A DNA stretch of 64,000 nucleotides from positions 248,001 through 312,000 of the forward strand of contig JAUIRK010000293.1 in NCBI GenBank assembly GCA_030549495.1. The letters are read 5' to 3'. Each line of letters opens with the position of its first letter. The stretch's first letter is position 1. Under the pieces are notes generated by a model. That model had not been told where the DNA came from, made no database searches, and saw only the letters and a program-made list of their open reading frames with translations. Source of the stretch: Nectonema munidae. Lineage: Eukaryota; Nematomorpha; Nectonematoida; Nectonematidae. Both the position numbers and the translations under genes were made by a program. Positions 22,711 through 36,000 of the stretch are shown here, piece by piece.

Positions 22711-22989
22711 TTTATTTCTTTTTAAAATAGTATTAAATGGCAATTAATCTCATTTTTCGAATATTGGTTGCCAACGATTCACCAAATATTCATGTTTCAG
22801 TGTGTAAGCGTCGGCAATCTTCTCTTAATGAAGTGCCAAACGTATCTATCAAACGCATTGCGCGTGACATCGTCTCAATACCAATTTTAGAGTATATACT
22901 TTTGAACTTCGTTATATCAGAACTTTATTTTACTAATCTTTTGCTATAATTCAAAATCAATGCAAATAAATGTAATTTTATTTTCAAAA

Positions 22990-23170
22990 GCCATTAGTCA
23001 TATAGCCTAGTGGTAGGAGCCTAATCCAGATGGTCTGGTTCGATTCCCGATCGTGACTATCCTTACCATCAAAAAAGCGATAGGTTGCTGATCCCTAGGT
23101 ACTAAAATATTTTTCCGAATAAAGATTACCTAAATTTTTGAAACTTGACGTAAATCCTCTTAGATATACT
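22990..23170 (+). repeat. tRNA-derived SINE, family B
   Basis: The head has a good A box (TAGCCTAGTGG) and B box (GGTTCGATTCC), and the ends of the tRNA-like part can pair (AGTCA with TGACT). It is too short and has no proper anticodon arm for a tRNA gene. A unique tail follows (TCCTTACCATC, then GGTTGCTGATCC). A degraded relative lies near 24660. Confidence 0.75.
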
Positions 23171-24030
23171 TTTTAAATCTTAATTTTACATCAGACAAAA
23201 CAATAACTCGGTTTGTATGCGAACCCCATTTGTTCAAATTATTAAAACTTGGCTAAACGTATATTAGATTTATTGTTTGTTTAAAATTTTAGTCAAGTAT
23301 CTTATATTTTATATTTTCATATGTTTATAGCTTATTTGTAAGAATATGTACTTGTTAATAACGCAAATCTGACTTTCGATATATTCAATATGTTTATATT
23401 TTATTTTCGAAATCCATAAACATTCTTGTTTAATCAGCACTTTTTTTACCAGAATTAATTAAAAGTAAGTTTTTTACCGGATTAAAAACTGGGGTGCGGG
23501 TTATCTACGTAAACAGGATTTAACCAAAGAAAAAAGTAGAAAATAGGCAAAACGCATATAATATAACACGAACGCATAGGTTAACCCCTTGAAAACCAGT
23601 TTTTCATTTTTATTCTTTCTATAAATAATATTAGATGAATAATCATATTAATGCCATCTCAGCAACACTTTCTTTACATTTATTATATATAATTATAATA
23701 TTTTTATTACAACACCTCAATGTTTTTAAAGTTATAGTGTGCATTATCTACACATACTAGATATGTTCCTGAAAATAATAGCCTATATTTTTTACACATA
23801 TCATTTATCTAGATCTAGAATAATCTTTTTAGTCAATATTTTAATGAAGTTACTGAGGATTTCAAAAGTCTCTGGTTTTAGAACATATATGAAAAATTAG
23901 CTAATATGAATTTATCATCAAATTATTTATTTGTGTAATCAATTATACCAAAAAGTAGAAAAGATGTTCAAATTATAAATTTCTTTCTAATTTATGTTTT
24001 ATAAAAGAGTTTTATAGACACCTTTAAAGC
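23171..24030. other. AT-rich gene-free stretch
   Basis: Nothing recognisable except a slightly GC-richer word GGGGTGCGGGTTATCTACG near 23490. Confidence 0.4.
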
Positions 24031-24235
24031 AGCCAACCTTGCCAGACTCCATATACAAGGAAAGAGAGGGCGGTGCAAAACTTATTTTAGTGGGGCCTGG
24101 ACTATAAGCTCCCATAGTAGGGGGTGCCCTAACCTTGCCTCTCCGCCTTATAGACGGGCCAGTGTATAAGCATGCTTCCTAAACTTATTATGCCTAGGGA
24201 GCCCTTTTCTCATAGTAAAAATCTTATCATGAATA
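24030..24235. repeat. GC-rich island with inverted repeats
   Basis: TAGTGGGGCCTGGACTATAAG (about 24090-24110) is roughly inverted by CTTATAGACGGGCCAGTGTA (about 24147-24166). The island stands out against the AT-rich surroundings. It may be a small MITE or paired transposon ends; no duplication was found. Confidence 0.4.
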
Positions 24236-24654
24236 AGAATGGGGTAAGCCTTCATTTTTAAAGAAGAGGCATCGACAATAACAAGTCTTTATTCAGGTTT
24301 AAACTAAATGTCATTGTGGAGGTTTGCTTTATTTTTTGAATTATTAAATATTTTTCCAAAAATGATTACATTTTTAGAAGATATTAGCTTGATTCTCCAA
24401 ATAACATAATTTTATGGAGAAAAAAAAGTCGACTTTAATTTATTTAAAAAGAAAAGAAACTTTCAAACGAAAAAAAAATTGATAAAAAAAGAGTTTTTAT
24501 CAAATTGGAGTGAAAATATTAATTTCTTTTAAATATAATTGTTTGACTTTACCCTTTATTACTTTTCTTTTTAATTAACTTTTTCCAATGACACTTATTT
24601 ATATTTAATTATAATATTAACTAGTGATCATGCATACATTACCAAAATTTCATA

Positions 24655-24800
24655 CACTTTGTGTGAGCTTAAGGTCTAGTTGGTCTGGTTTCAATTCCGA
24701 ATCCTGAATATCCCTAGCATCTGTCCATGCTAGATTATTTTTCCATTGGATGCAATACCAACTCCTAAAAAAAATGCCCATTAAGATTATTTTTAAGTTA
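24655..24800 (+). repeat. tRNA-derived SINE, family B, degraded
   Basis: GAGCTTAAGGTCTAGTTGGT and GGTTTCAATTCC are worn A- and B-box regions. The tail TATCCCTAGCATC, then GATTATTTTTCC, follows the copy near 22990. Confidence 0.55.
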
Positions 24801-24949
24801 AAAAATCAGACTTATTTAGCGCAATCAGTATTCATTCAACGGGTTGTGAGTTAGAACTTTATAGAGATTTAAAAAAAAAGATATTTCTATAGTTAAGTCA
24901 TTCTCGCAGCTAGTCAAAGCTCTTTTTGTTTTAGATATAACGCTTATAT

Positions 24950-25110
24950 GGGGGCGTGAGTAAGGTTGGTTAGATACTGGCTTTCGATAACTCAAGTTCT
25001 TGGGTTCGATCCCGCATCAAGCCCACTTTCTTCATTGTTCGATAGAAGCGGTGCAATTCTGCCTTCTCAATGAAAACACCCCACGCTACCTCTACCTCTT
25101 TCCCCTATCT
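24950..25110 (+). repeat. tRNA-derived SINE, family A
   Basis: It contains a B box (GGGTTCGATCC), then CGCATCAAGCCCACTTTCTTC and the tail AGCGGTGCAATTCTGCCTTC plus CAATGAAAACACCCCAC. It matches the copy at 2466-2600 closely. Confidence 0.75.
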
Positions 25111-26640
25111 GTGTATTAAAGTCAATTGCTTTAGAAAGAACGAAGAAGTAAAAATTCGCTCAATAAAATTACTTTAGGGATAATTTTAAAATCATGTTAT
25201 AGTCATGAAAACTCTTAGGATCCTTCAAGAAATTTAGTCTTAATTTTTATCATTATTTGAGGAGTCATATAAAATTGTTATCGTAATATTTTAAATATTT
25301 CAAGGTGGCTATAGTCTAAAGTCTGAATTAATTTTGACATCGGCTGTGCACTCTCATTGAGTTTTTTGAGTGTTGTCAAAAATATAAAAGGTTGAAAATC
25401 CCTGATCAAAAAACGTTGGAAGACTTGTTTTGTCATTTGAAAGCTCGCCGGCAATGTTTTGCACTTTGACTTAAGAGTCAGAGACATGACAGTATGCATA
25501 GAAGAGGTTAACCCTTATTTTTGCACTATTTCCTTTATGTGTTTAAATAATCATTTTTCTTCCTTCTTCTTCTTACCATATGTTTAAGCATCCATGATAT
25601 ATTTAAAAGTGTTATCCCTTAACAAATCCATTTGGCATTTTTATAAATAGCACTAAATATACGTAATTATCCTTAGTATTCATATGTTTTATTTCTAAAC
25701 AGCGTGTTTAGAAAAATTTTTATTTAGTTTAGCGATGTTTGTTAATTATGTGACGTTAGGAAAACTTTGGAGTAAAAGTTGAACCGCTTTAAATTCTCAT
25801 CTTCAATAAACTTTCGAAACCATTATTCATTTCAAGGAATGCAAATATAAATAATAAATCTTTCGGTTAAAATTTCGATACTTCAAAAAATGGCGAGTTT
25901 CTTTCGCAGCAATTTTTTATTAAAAATTGGAAAATTTTTAGGCCTTTTATTTTCAGTTTTAAAGCAAAAAATAAAAAAATATTTTAAACAATTCCTTTAG
26001 TTTTTAGTTATTACAATATTTAACGTTTAGCATTAAAATCAGTATCGGTATTTAAAAGCAAATAAATCAATATCGGTAAAATTTTGATATCAGTACATCT
26101 CTAATCTCTATATTGTTTGCAATCCTGATATTTGACATAATATACCGAGTGAGCATTTTTGTGGGGACAACTGTAGGGTGCGATTGTTATGAAGCCTGTA
26201 GTCGGTAAGAGAATAATTATATCCAGGGCAGTTGTCCTAGAACTAACTTTCGCAATAATGAAAGTGAACCACAATTATTTGGTTTTTTTATTAAAGCTAT
26301 TGGGGACTTCTAGATTTAATGACATTTAAAAAATATCAAATTAATAAAAAGAATAATCTTTCAGAAAACAAAAATTTTTAATGAAAAGTTAAATATGACA
26401 CTTAAAATGTATACGAACATATTACTTAGTAGTAGTCTTTTTTTAAATACTGCAAAGTACTTAAATTTCGCGAGAAAAAAATTTCGCAAATGAACGTTCA
26501 AAAACAAATTCTATTTAAACGTCCTTAGTTTTTTTTTAGATTTGTCGTCCTTAGTGCATAGCTATTTTCCGTCTTCGGAGCATCAATGAAATGCTCACAT
26601 TTTTACTTAAAAAATTGTTTTACTATTCTAGATGAGCAAC
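25111..26640. other. Intergenic stretch downstream of ATG5
   Basis: AT-rich, no supported gene. A solo hAT-type end (TATCAGTACATCTCTA) occurs near 26085-26102. A 73-codon - strand frame at 25278-25499 has no recognisable match. Confidence 0.4.
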
Positions 26641-26665
26641 TTTTTTAAGTAATATAAAAGTTCTA

Positions 26666-26671
26666 TTTATT
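26666..26671 (-). terminator. ATG5 polyadenylation signal
   Basis: AATAAA on the - strand, about 105 nt after the ATG5 stop codon. Confidence 0.6.
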
Positions 26672-26775
26672 ATAAAAATTTAGAAAGAATTGGAAAAATG
26701 AAAGATAGGCACACTAATAAATATTATTGCATAATCAACGTTCCACACGTGAACCAAATAAACGTGAAGTTGGAG

Positions 26776-27015
26776 TCATGAACTTCGATCAAATGGAACA
26801 AGGATAAAGTGGATGAAGTTATCAGGATAAGCAAGATTTTTAGCGATCCACCAAAGTTCTGTGCATTGAGTAATTTGAATTCCATGTAAAAGAAGTTTAA
26901 CACAACTCAAATTCAGCCTTTTTTTGATTTCTTCAGATAGATCCTCTGTTGTGGCATATGATCCATCAGAGTTCTTGGACTTCATTAAAAATTGTACAAT
27001 ACTTTCACTTCCAAC
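26776..27015 (-). CDS. ATG5: ATG5 exon 7 (C-terminal)
   Basis: Acceptor TCTCTTTCTGATTAG, then 79 residues to the stop: VGSESIVQFLMKSKNSDGSY, then VKLLLHGIQITQCTELWWIA and KNLAYPDNFIHFILVP. Matches the human end ([33 protein letters not shown]). Confidence 0.93.
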   Translation of the reverse strand, partial: VGSESIVQFLMKSKNSDGSYATTEDLSEEIKKRLNLSCVKLLLHGIQITQCTELWWIAKNLAYPDNFIHFILVPFDRSS

Positions 27016-30000
27016 CTAATCAGAAAGAGAGAAAAATTTAAGAAATGGGTCTAAATAGTTAATAAACGGAGATCAATTCAACCTTATGTATTTTCAATGG
27101 AATGTGCTGAAAATCACTAGCCATAAGAGATTCATTGACATCGCAAAAATCTTCTAGATTTTCTAGAATATGAAGTAAAACATAGACTTATTATGTCTGA
27201 ACATTTGTGTATCCCAATATCCCAATATTAGGTAAATAAGTTAACACCAAAAAAAATAAAACTTTAAAGCACAACAATACTCATAACATTTATTCAAATC
27301 TTTTACAACAGTTTGAATTAATAAAGAGGGAAGAGGCATTCTTGCTGCATCAAAAAAGAAAATGAGGGTTTGCTGATGTTTATTACGCGTTCCAACTTTG
27401 AAAAGAATGTCAAAATGAATCCAATACTGATTATATTTAATTAACTCTTTCAGGACGAGTGTGACACTTGATTAATGCTTGAAGAAGAAAGCAGGAGATA
27501 AAAAAATTAATTGTCAGTACATGTGATTTTTCACATTTAAAATGATGGACAAGTCTAATTCTCACTATATGTAAATGATTTATAGTGTTACTGTTTTCAA
27601 AGTGTTTGGAAAGTGCCATACTTGTTGAACTTATCACAAACTTTACAAAAAGTAAGAGCAATTTAGCCACTTCATAAAATTAGGTATTGAGTATTGACAC
27701 ATATTAGAATATGATAAAATAGAAATCTATAAAAGTATAGATATAGAACAATTTTATGTAATTTCTTCCCTCAAGACTATTGAGAAGTCTAATTATGTGC
27801 TTTGGCAATCTTTTCAGTCCCTCTCCAAAACAACAAAGAAGCTTTTATCTTTTCGGTTTGATGTTATTGAAAAATCATTTAACAAATGCAAGATCATATA
27901 TGATCCAATTAAAAATTTTGGCTGGCAATAATTATAATAGCCGACACGAACGAGAGAAAAGATAAGTAAAACTTGTGGATATAAGACTATTTTTTAGGCC
28001 AGCTTATCTGTAAGACCAGTTGAAAGCTCAAACTAGTGAAGTTATGAAGAGAGAGAAACAGCATGAATGAATTGAGAAGTGATTGTGTCACATACATTAT
28101 TTGGAATGTGTATCACATGTGTTATGTTGGAACAATTATTACCTTGTGATCTGTACACAATTAAAGAGGGAAATTTGTAAGCAAATACAAGTAAAGATGA
28201 TGCTAAGTGAAATATTTCCATTATGCTACGGAATTTCGAATTTAAGAAACATCCTTGCTTTCTCTAAAGCCGATTGACAAGCGAAAGGAAGCTAAGAGAA
28301 ACCAAAATATATATACAGTAAAATCGCGTTATTACGAACTCGCTTATAAAGAACACTTCAATACAATGCATCTTTTGTTTATCCCCTGTCCCGTACACAA
28401 AAATTATACACACTTTACATCTTTTATTACGAAGAACTCGTTTAAAAAGAAACCTCGCTTATAATTTTGCATATTTCACTCTGCACAATAGAAAATACCC
28501 TTATACGAAAAATTATTCTTAAATTTACTTAGGAAAAGATTTATATTAAAAGCCTATGTGTTTGCTGTTATTATAATAACGCAGTTAAACTTGCTTACAA
28601 ATCATCATTTACATCGCTATTTACAGTCAATTCATTGTTGTCCTTTTTTTGTATATTTTTTGGTTTTAGGAAAAAATAACAACTGCAATGAAATAATAGT
28701 CACTACATCATACCACATTGCACCAAAAAAACAAAGAGATAATAAACTCTTGCTGCAAGGTGGGTGGTATGATGTAACTATAGATATTTTATGCTACTTA
28801 CCTTTTCACTCTTTATTTGTCTTTCTTTTTTCAATTATTGCTACACTTCATTATCTATATTGGTGTAAAAAGAGCCTTATTCTACAGCAAATAGTATGAT
28901 GATAATGAAAAAAAGTTCAATGAAAAGGTAGCTCATAATAGACCACAAGGAAGTCATAATTTTAAGCAATAATGTAAAAATACATAATACGTTGCAAAGT
29001 CATGATACGTATTATGCTACATGATACGTTGCAATAATAAGGTTTAAAATAATTTTCTAGATTTATAAAAACATTAACATTTTTACTTATTTTAACTCCT
29101 GCATCTTGTTTTGCTTTTTATCTCTATGTCGTCCAAACGTAAAAATTTCAACATAGAAACAAAATATCGCACTATTACTCTTGTTGATAGAAATGAAAAT
29201 CAAAGTCAGCAATAGCAGAAGAGTTTGGGATAGGTCTTAATATATTATCACGTGGATAATGTTTTCAGACAAAATCAAAGAGTCTTTTGGGAAAAATGAA
29301 ATAAAACGAAAAAGAGTTAGAAAATGTGTTTATCCAGATGTTGAAAAAGCTCTCTTCCTCTGGTTTCAAAATGCCAGATTTCATAATATTCCTGTGTTAG
29401 GACCTGCACTTCTAGTTAAAGCGCAAAAGTTTGCTTTTGATTTACTTAGATTTTAAATGTAGTGAAGGTTGGCTTCACAGGTTTAAGAAACGCCACGGCA
29501 TTACTTTTCGAACAATTTGTGGTGAAGCAAAAGATGCTCCTGTAGAACAAATGAGTGACTGGTTTGAAAAAATTGTATCTTCAATTTTAAACAAGTATGC
29601 TCTTGAAGACATTTATAATGTTGATGAAACAGGCTTGTTTTTTAAATTACTACCATCTTCATTATTTATGCTTAAAGGAGAAAGTTGCCAAGGAGGAAAA
29701 TTATCAAAAGAAAGACTTACAATACTTGTTGGTGCTAACATGACAGGTGAGGATAAGCTTCCACTACTGGTAATTGGCAAGTCACTGAAACCTCGTTGTT
29801 TTAAAGAAATCAAAACATTACCATTAGAGTACAAGGCAAATAAAAAAGCTTGGATGGATGCCAAAAATTTTCTTTCTTCGTTGGAAAAATTAAACAATCG
29901 ATTTCGACATCAAAAAAAAAAAGGTTCTTCTGGTATTAGACAATCTTGCTTCTCATCCAAAAGTAAATCTAAGTAACATAACATTACAGTTTTTTCCCGC

Positions 30001-33000
30001 AAATACAATATCACGTACACAACCTATGGATCAGGTTGTTATTAAAAATGTAAAGTTCCATTATAAAGTTATGCTTGTCGAAAAACTTATTAATCAAATA
30101 GAAAATAATTTAGTTTATTCAATTACCGTTCTCGAATCTTTGAACATGATTCATCATGCTTGGTCTATGGTATCGAGTAAAACAATTCAAAACTGTTTTA
30201 ACCATGCTAGGCTTTCAAATTCTTCAGATAACACTATACAAGTGATTTAAAAAGTAGAAGCGAAAACCCGCCTTTTTTGTTAGAAAAAGGAGCAGATGTT
30301 GGACTACTCACATCTTCTGCTCTGCAAAATTACATTGAAGTGGATGATGGCTTAATTACTACCGCTCCTCTGTCGGATGATTCAATTATAAAAGAAGTTT
30401 CAGTTCGGTGTTGCGAAACTTCAGAAAACAGCGAAATAGATGAAGAAAAGAATATTGATCTTCAACCAGCACCTACTGTATCTGATGCTACAAAGTCTAA
30501 ATCATTGAAATAAATTAATCAAGTTTCTTCAAACTAAAAACAACGCACAAGAAATGCTCGAATGCATAACAAAAGTAGAAAACTTTATAAAGCAATGCAA
30601 AAGTTCATCGCTTTCTCAAACACGCATTAATGACTTTTTTTGAATAAAAATTTTCTTATTACTTTATTGTTGTATATATGGTGTATTTTTAGTTTTAAAT
30701 AAGGTATATTTGGTAAAAGTATATAATTTCATCTTTAGTCGGAATGTCTAATAAACATCTAAAACCAGAACACTCAAAAATCGTTTAAATGCGCTTTGTT
30801 TTAGGCATTTTGGTTTAAAACTTTTAATTTTTGAAAGTTTTGACTTAATAGTATTTTACCAATATTAAATCAAAAATCAATTACACATTTTTCAAATCCT
30901 CGGTTAAAGAAAAACTCGTTTTGTACGAACCAAAAAGGCGTTCCCTTTCAACTTCTTTATAACGAGGTTTTAATGTATTTAGGAAGCTAAGAACCTAAAT
31001 CAAGTTAAGGTTAGAAAGAGGGGCCTGGTTTATCGTTTCTAAGAATTTTCAAATTGTCTACCTATATACTACACACAATTTTAATGAGGAACGCATTCAA
31101 CAAGAGTAGGAAGTCTTTCAAAATGCCTGTGAAAGAAGACGAGCTAGAAGAGATTGCACATTTATCTCCTGACCAGTTTCGCATACTGTGAAACTTAAAC
31201 CGATGCGTACTCAAGTTGCTACGGTTGATTTTGATGGGCTAGCCATTCATTAATTTGTTAAAATAGTAACTATATAAATAAATATCAGCGAGTTATACAG
31301 TCAATTGAGGAAGCCAGTTTTCTGAAAACGAATTTTCGGAGACCGAGTTTTTTACTTTTTTTCTAGGAAAATCTTTTACTGTTTTCGTATATTAAATCTA
31401 AATAGTGTCTCAATTAATCTTAGGTGAGCAATTATACATTTTATTATTTGCTTTTCTGAATCTCTTTAAAAGACATGACAATTTTTCTACATTTTCAGAC
31501 TTTAAAATTCAATTTGAACTTGAGACCGAATATTCCAAAACCGAATCTTCAAAGTGGAAATTTTCGGAGACCGAGTTTACCTAGTCAACAAATGGTTACC
31601 GTTTAGAAGACTCTGCCACAACTGCTTTAGTTCTGTCTTTTGCATCTTCTGCACAACACTAGAAGAATGCTTCAGCACATCTGCTTCCTTCAAAAATGAC
31701 ACAAAGGATGAGTAGAGTGCTTCGCGCGTTGGAAAATTGAAGATTTCTTTCAAGGGGAAATTCTAGAAAAGAATGATTAAAATGGTAAATTAGTAATTCG
31801 TTGAAAGAATGATAAATAATAACACCACATAGTTTATTCAAAAACTAAGATTTTAAAGAGAAACTCATCAACACAATTAAAAAAGCAAAGCTTTCAACAT
31901 CTGTGCATAAAATAATTTTACAATTGAAATTAAGTAAAATATTGAAAAAGATAAATCAACAATAATTTTTGCTCTTTTAGATTGAAGCTCTGGTCAGTTT
32001 TGAGAGGGTTTTTAAGTGTACTAAATACTTTATTTAAAAAAAAAGTGTACTAAATCCTTTATTTCCAAGAGTTATGCACAAGGATTTTTCAAATCATTTT
32101 ACATTTTCACAGAAAAATTAAATAGAGAAACTTATTTTTATTATTGAAATGGAATCAATATTTGAAATAAAATAAGCGCCTGTTTTAGTGAACGAAGACA
32201 CATTGAGAAAAAACGTCTCAAAAAGAATTCTCTCAAAACATTGCTTCTTTACATTAGTATTGCGGCAAGAGTAAACAAAATTTTTTTCAATTTTTGAAAA
32301 CTAAAGTTCTCAATATACATAATGATGATGCTAATAATAATTGATTCAACCAGTGTTTCTTAACATAAGGGGCGCGAAATAAATTCATAAATACCACTTT
32401 GTCGTTAATGTTAAAAGCGATTTACGTTGTGCAGTCTCTGATATTCAACCACGCATAAAAGACTTAGTTCATAAGAAGCAATCTCAAATATCATACAAAT
32501 AATAACTAAAAAGTTATATACCTTGTTAATAAAAAGAATATATATTAAAAATATTTTTATTTTTCTTGAAAATTTAGGAAGGAATTAAATGTGTAGATGC
32601 GATGCAAGGGGGGGCGGTAGAGAGAAAGGTTTGTTCTTAAAAGCGGGAGGGGGTGGTAAAACGGTTGAGAGGCACTGGATTCAACTCAATTTTATTGACA
32701 AATCTTAGCAAAAAATTGACAAGTTTTTAACTAAGAAAAGATGCTTTAAGGAAAAAATTTCAGTTATCCGGAAGGCACTTAAAAATCAATTCTTGAAAGG
32801 ACATTATTTGCGAGTAAAAATTTAACAAGAAAAATTGCAGACTATTTTATACAATTCGGAATATTGAAATTTACTGAAAGTGAAAAGAATCTCAGTCCAG
32901 GCAGTTCGGTTACTGGAGACACAAAATGAAAGACATTTTTAAAGAAGAAAATAAATTGAAGTTTGCATTGAAGTTTGACGAATCATTTGAAATTATTATT

Positions 33001-36000
33001 ATAATTTGAAATTATGAAACAATGACATATAATAGATTCAGGGAAATCTATTCTATATAGGAGCCAGTATTCTTATCTATAATTGGAAGATATTCTATAT
33101 CCTATGGAAGATTCTATATCTATAGAAGAATTGGAAGATATTTTATAAGGAGGCAGTAGAAAGCTTGTTAAATTTAAAAGAAGAATATTCAAATGACCCA
33201 AAACATTTTGAGAATAGATAACTGACAGCGAGTTTAATTCGTGCTCTCATGGCTGTTGGTCCTTGCCAGCCAGGTTTAATAGATAATTTTGAAATTTTCC
33301 CTTTGACTCGAACCATACGCCAATTGAATTTCTCTGGTTTTAGAAGTATCGGTATGAAGATATGGTTCAAACATTCCAATTGAAGGAAGCAAAAACGTTA
33401 TTGATTTTTAGGAGTTTCAACCCCATACTACATTGGCACTGATATCGTTCTTCGCAAGAAATGTATATTTTAAGTAGAATCGAGAGTTTGAAATAAATGT
33501 TTCCCGACACAAGGATTTACTTTAGCCACCGGATATCCATTTTAAGAAAAAGTGCCCAGAACATAACTAAAAGCATCGATATGATATATATGAAAAAAAT
33601 AAATGGTTAACCTTGAAATGGAAATTGACTTTCCATGGAATGATGAACTTTGTATCTTGTTGACTATAAAAATCGTAGAGAGCACCAATGGGATAATGCC
33701 TAAAAGTGAGAAGCGAATTTTAAACAATAAAATTTTGCAAATATGAGAGATGATTCTGCATTAAACATTTTACATAATAGAAATATAAACAGTAATATAA
33801 ATTACTGTTTTAAAATTTACAAACACTCAGTGAAAAAAAGACCGTTTTTTTAAAGGCGTATTTTGATAAGTAAATGTAAAGAAGATATAACCTCACGTAT
33901 ATTTGTAATTATAAATTTATTTTTATTTGATTAGGAATTATAGCTCTAGGTATAAAAACTAAAATAAAACAATGGCTGATTTATTCTAACATCTTTTTGT
34001 CAAAAAACCTTGTAAGAATTTATTATAAAATATTTATATACGTAACCTTGAAAAGGTTAGAATATTGAACGCATGAAGCAAGAGGACACGTTTCGACCAA
34101 GGGAGTGACTTCATATAAACTTAAAGTACACTGGTCTACAGAGAAATTCATGTTTTAACTTTAATTAACCCACTGGCTCCCACAATTCGAAGTTTTCATA
34201 TTTTATTTTCGAATTTTAACATAACTTAACACCGAACATTTTGCAAAAATCTAAATTTGTTTATAAAATGAAAGAAAAGTAAAGTTATCTACCGTTTTTG
34301 TATACTATGATTCCTTACAAAATGTAAAAAATACAAGCGTTACCAAATCACCCTATAAGGGTTAGCTACTTCAACGTTGGCTTTTGCTGCTTATAAAAAC
34401 TTGAAAATATCAAATAAACTTTCTCATTTTTATGCCTCCTATTATTTTGAAATTATTCTGAAAACAAACAGTTTCATTTTAAAATAGTGAAAATTGCTTT
34501 ATTAGTTTATTTTGTCTCCTTTCTCTCTTATATTAATTATGTAGCAAATTTTTCAATTTTGAGTGAAAGGTAAGATAAAGGTACCGTGGGTGTGCATTGA
34601 TGTACCGCTTATGTCAAACTATGAACAAATTGGTATCGATGAGGAATCGAACCCAAAGGCTTCCGTGCTGAGTCCATCATCTCAACCAACCTGCCATGCC
34701 ACCCATAGAGTATGCTGTAGTGGATACGTCAAATTAGTTTTCAAAAAACTTAAGTTATGCTGTAAAATTTTTTAGTTTTTGTTGAAGCTCTATAACTTTT
34801 TCTGATAGGCCTTTTTCCTCAAAAGTTATTATAAAAGGCAAATCATTGCAAAAGGTTAAAAGTTGTTATTTTAAAAACAAATTAACCAATCGTTGTTTGG
34901 TTTGCCTGTCCCTGTGATGAATCATACATGCGTTCAGTACATTTTTAAACAGTCTTATTTATTCCCCCTTGCCACGTTTTTATAAATCCCTTGACATTTT
35001 GAAATTCTTGATAGGATTTTTAATTCTTCCTTAAATTTGATATAAAAAAAGAGATCTTTTTGTATTGGAAGCTTTTTTTCTATTTAAGCTAAATACCATT
35101 AAAATTTTCAACATATTTTTGTAAGTCCTATTTTTGGAATTTTTGATATAGCAAATAATTATGCGCTATCTTTAAATTTCTCATAATGTGCGGGATTACG
35201 TCAGGAATGATATGTTTAATTAAGATATTAAAAAACAACACATTAAATTTTTTTTAGCTCAACTTTTTTTTAAGACGATGACATCAACGGTTTCTTTTAA
35301 AGATGTCAAATCAATTAATTTAATTTATTTATTTGAAATTTTTTGTTGAGAAAAATTAAGTAAAATGTACAAATATAAAATAAAATTTTAGATGGCCTAA
35401 AATCAAAATAAGTAAAATAAATTTAAAAATATAAGCCAAAAATTTTATGAAATTTGAACAAAAAGAATCAAGCAAAAAAGTAAAATTTAAAAAAGTTGTG
35501 AATTAGTCTATTAAAAAATTCAAAAAACAAATTTCCAAAAAACTAATTAAAATAATTCTAAAATTAAAAAAATTTAATTATGTCCAACCCTAACCCACGA
35601 GGTTCCAACTCGCAAAAATAAATAATTTGCCAATTAATAATATTTACCGAGTGATCGGTATTCGACTAGAGTTCTTATCGGTGCATCTCTAGTTCCAAGC
35701 ACATTTTTAAGTGTCACTATTCTAAACAAACAACTTTTAATACCTTATATCAATGTTAATTTACATCAGGGGCGCACATCAGGGAGTGAGGGCAAAAAGC
35801 GCATTCGCCCCCTCCCCCAATAATTTTGGATTTTTTTAAACTAGTGTATATGCGTTATGAAATTAAAATATTTTCGCTGGAAGTATAGTTTTTAAATTCC
35901 GTCAATTTTGTAAAAAAAAATATAAATTAGTCGTATACACGCATGCACTGTATACACTCTATTTTAAAGGATTGCTTGAATAATTGGTCTCCCGTGGTAT

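Noticed and set aside
22990-23060. A functional tRNA gene
   Set aside because: A and B boxes are good but the anticodon arm and length are wrong and a SINE tail follows.
25278-25499. 73-codon - strand frame with ATG
   Set aside because: No recognised family and no neighbouring exon signals.
27387-27446. ATG5 exon 5 extended to read VGTRNKHQQTLIFFFDAARM
   Set aside because: The extension has no donor that joins exon 6 without creating a stop; the GTAATA donor at 27386 keeps frame.
27437-27670. 77-codon - strand frame
   Set aside because: Mostly intron sequence read through in the wrong frame across ATG5 exon 5.
33542-33727. 61-codon - strand frame (hydrophobic peptide)
   Set aside because: Wrong frame over ATG5 exon 3; the +1 frame gives HYPIGALYDF and fits both splice sites.
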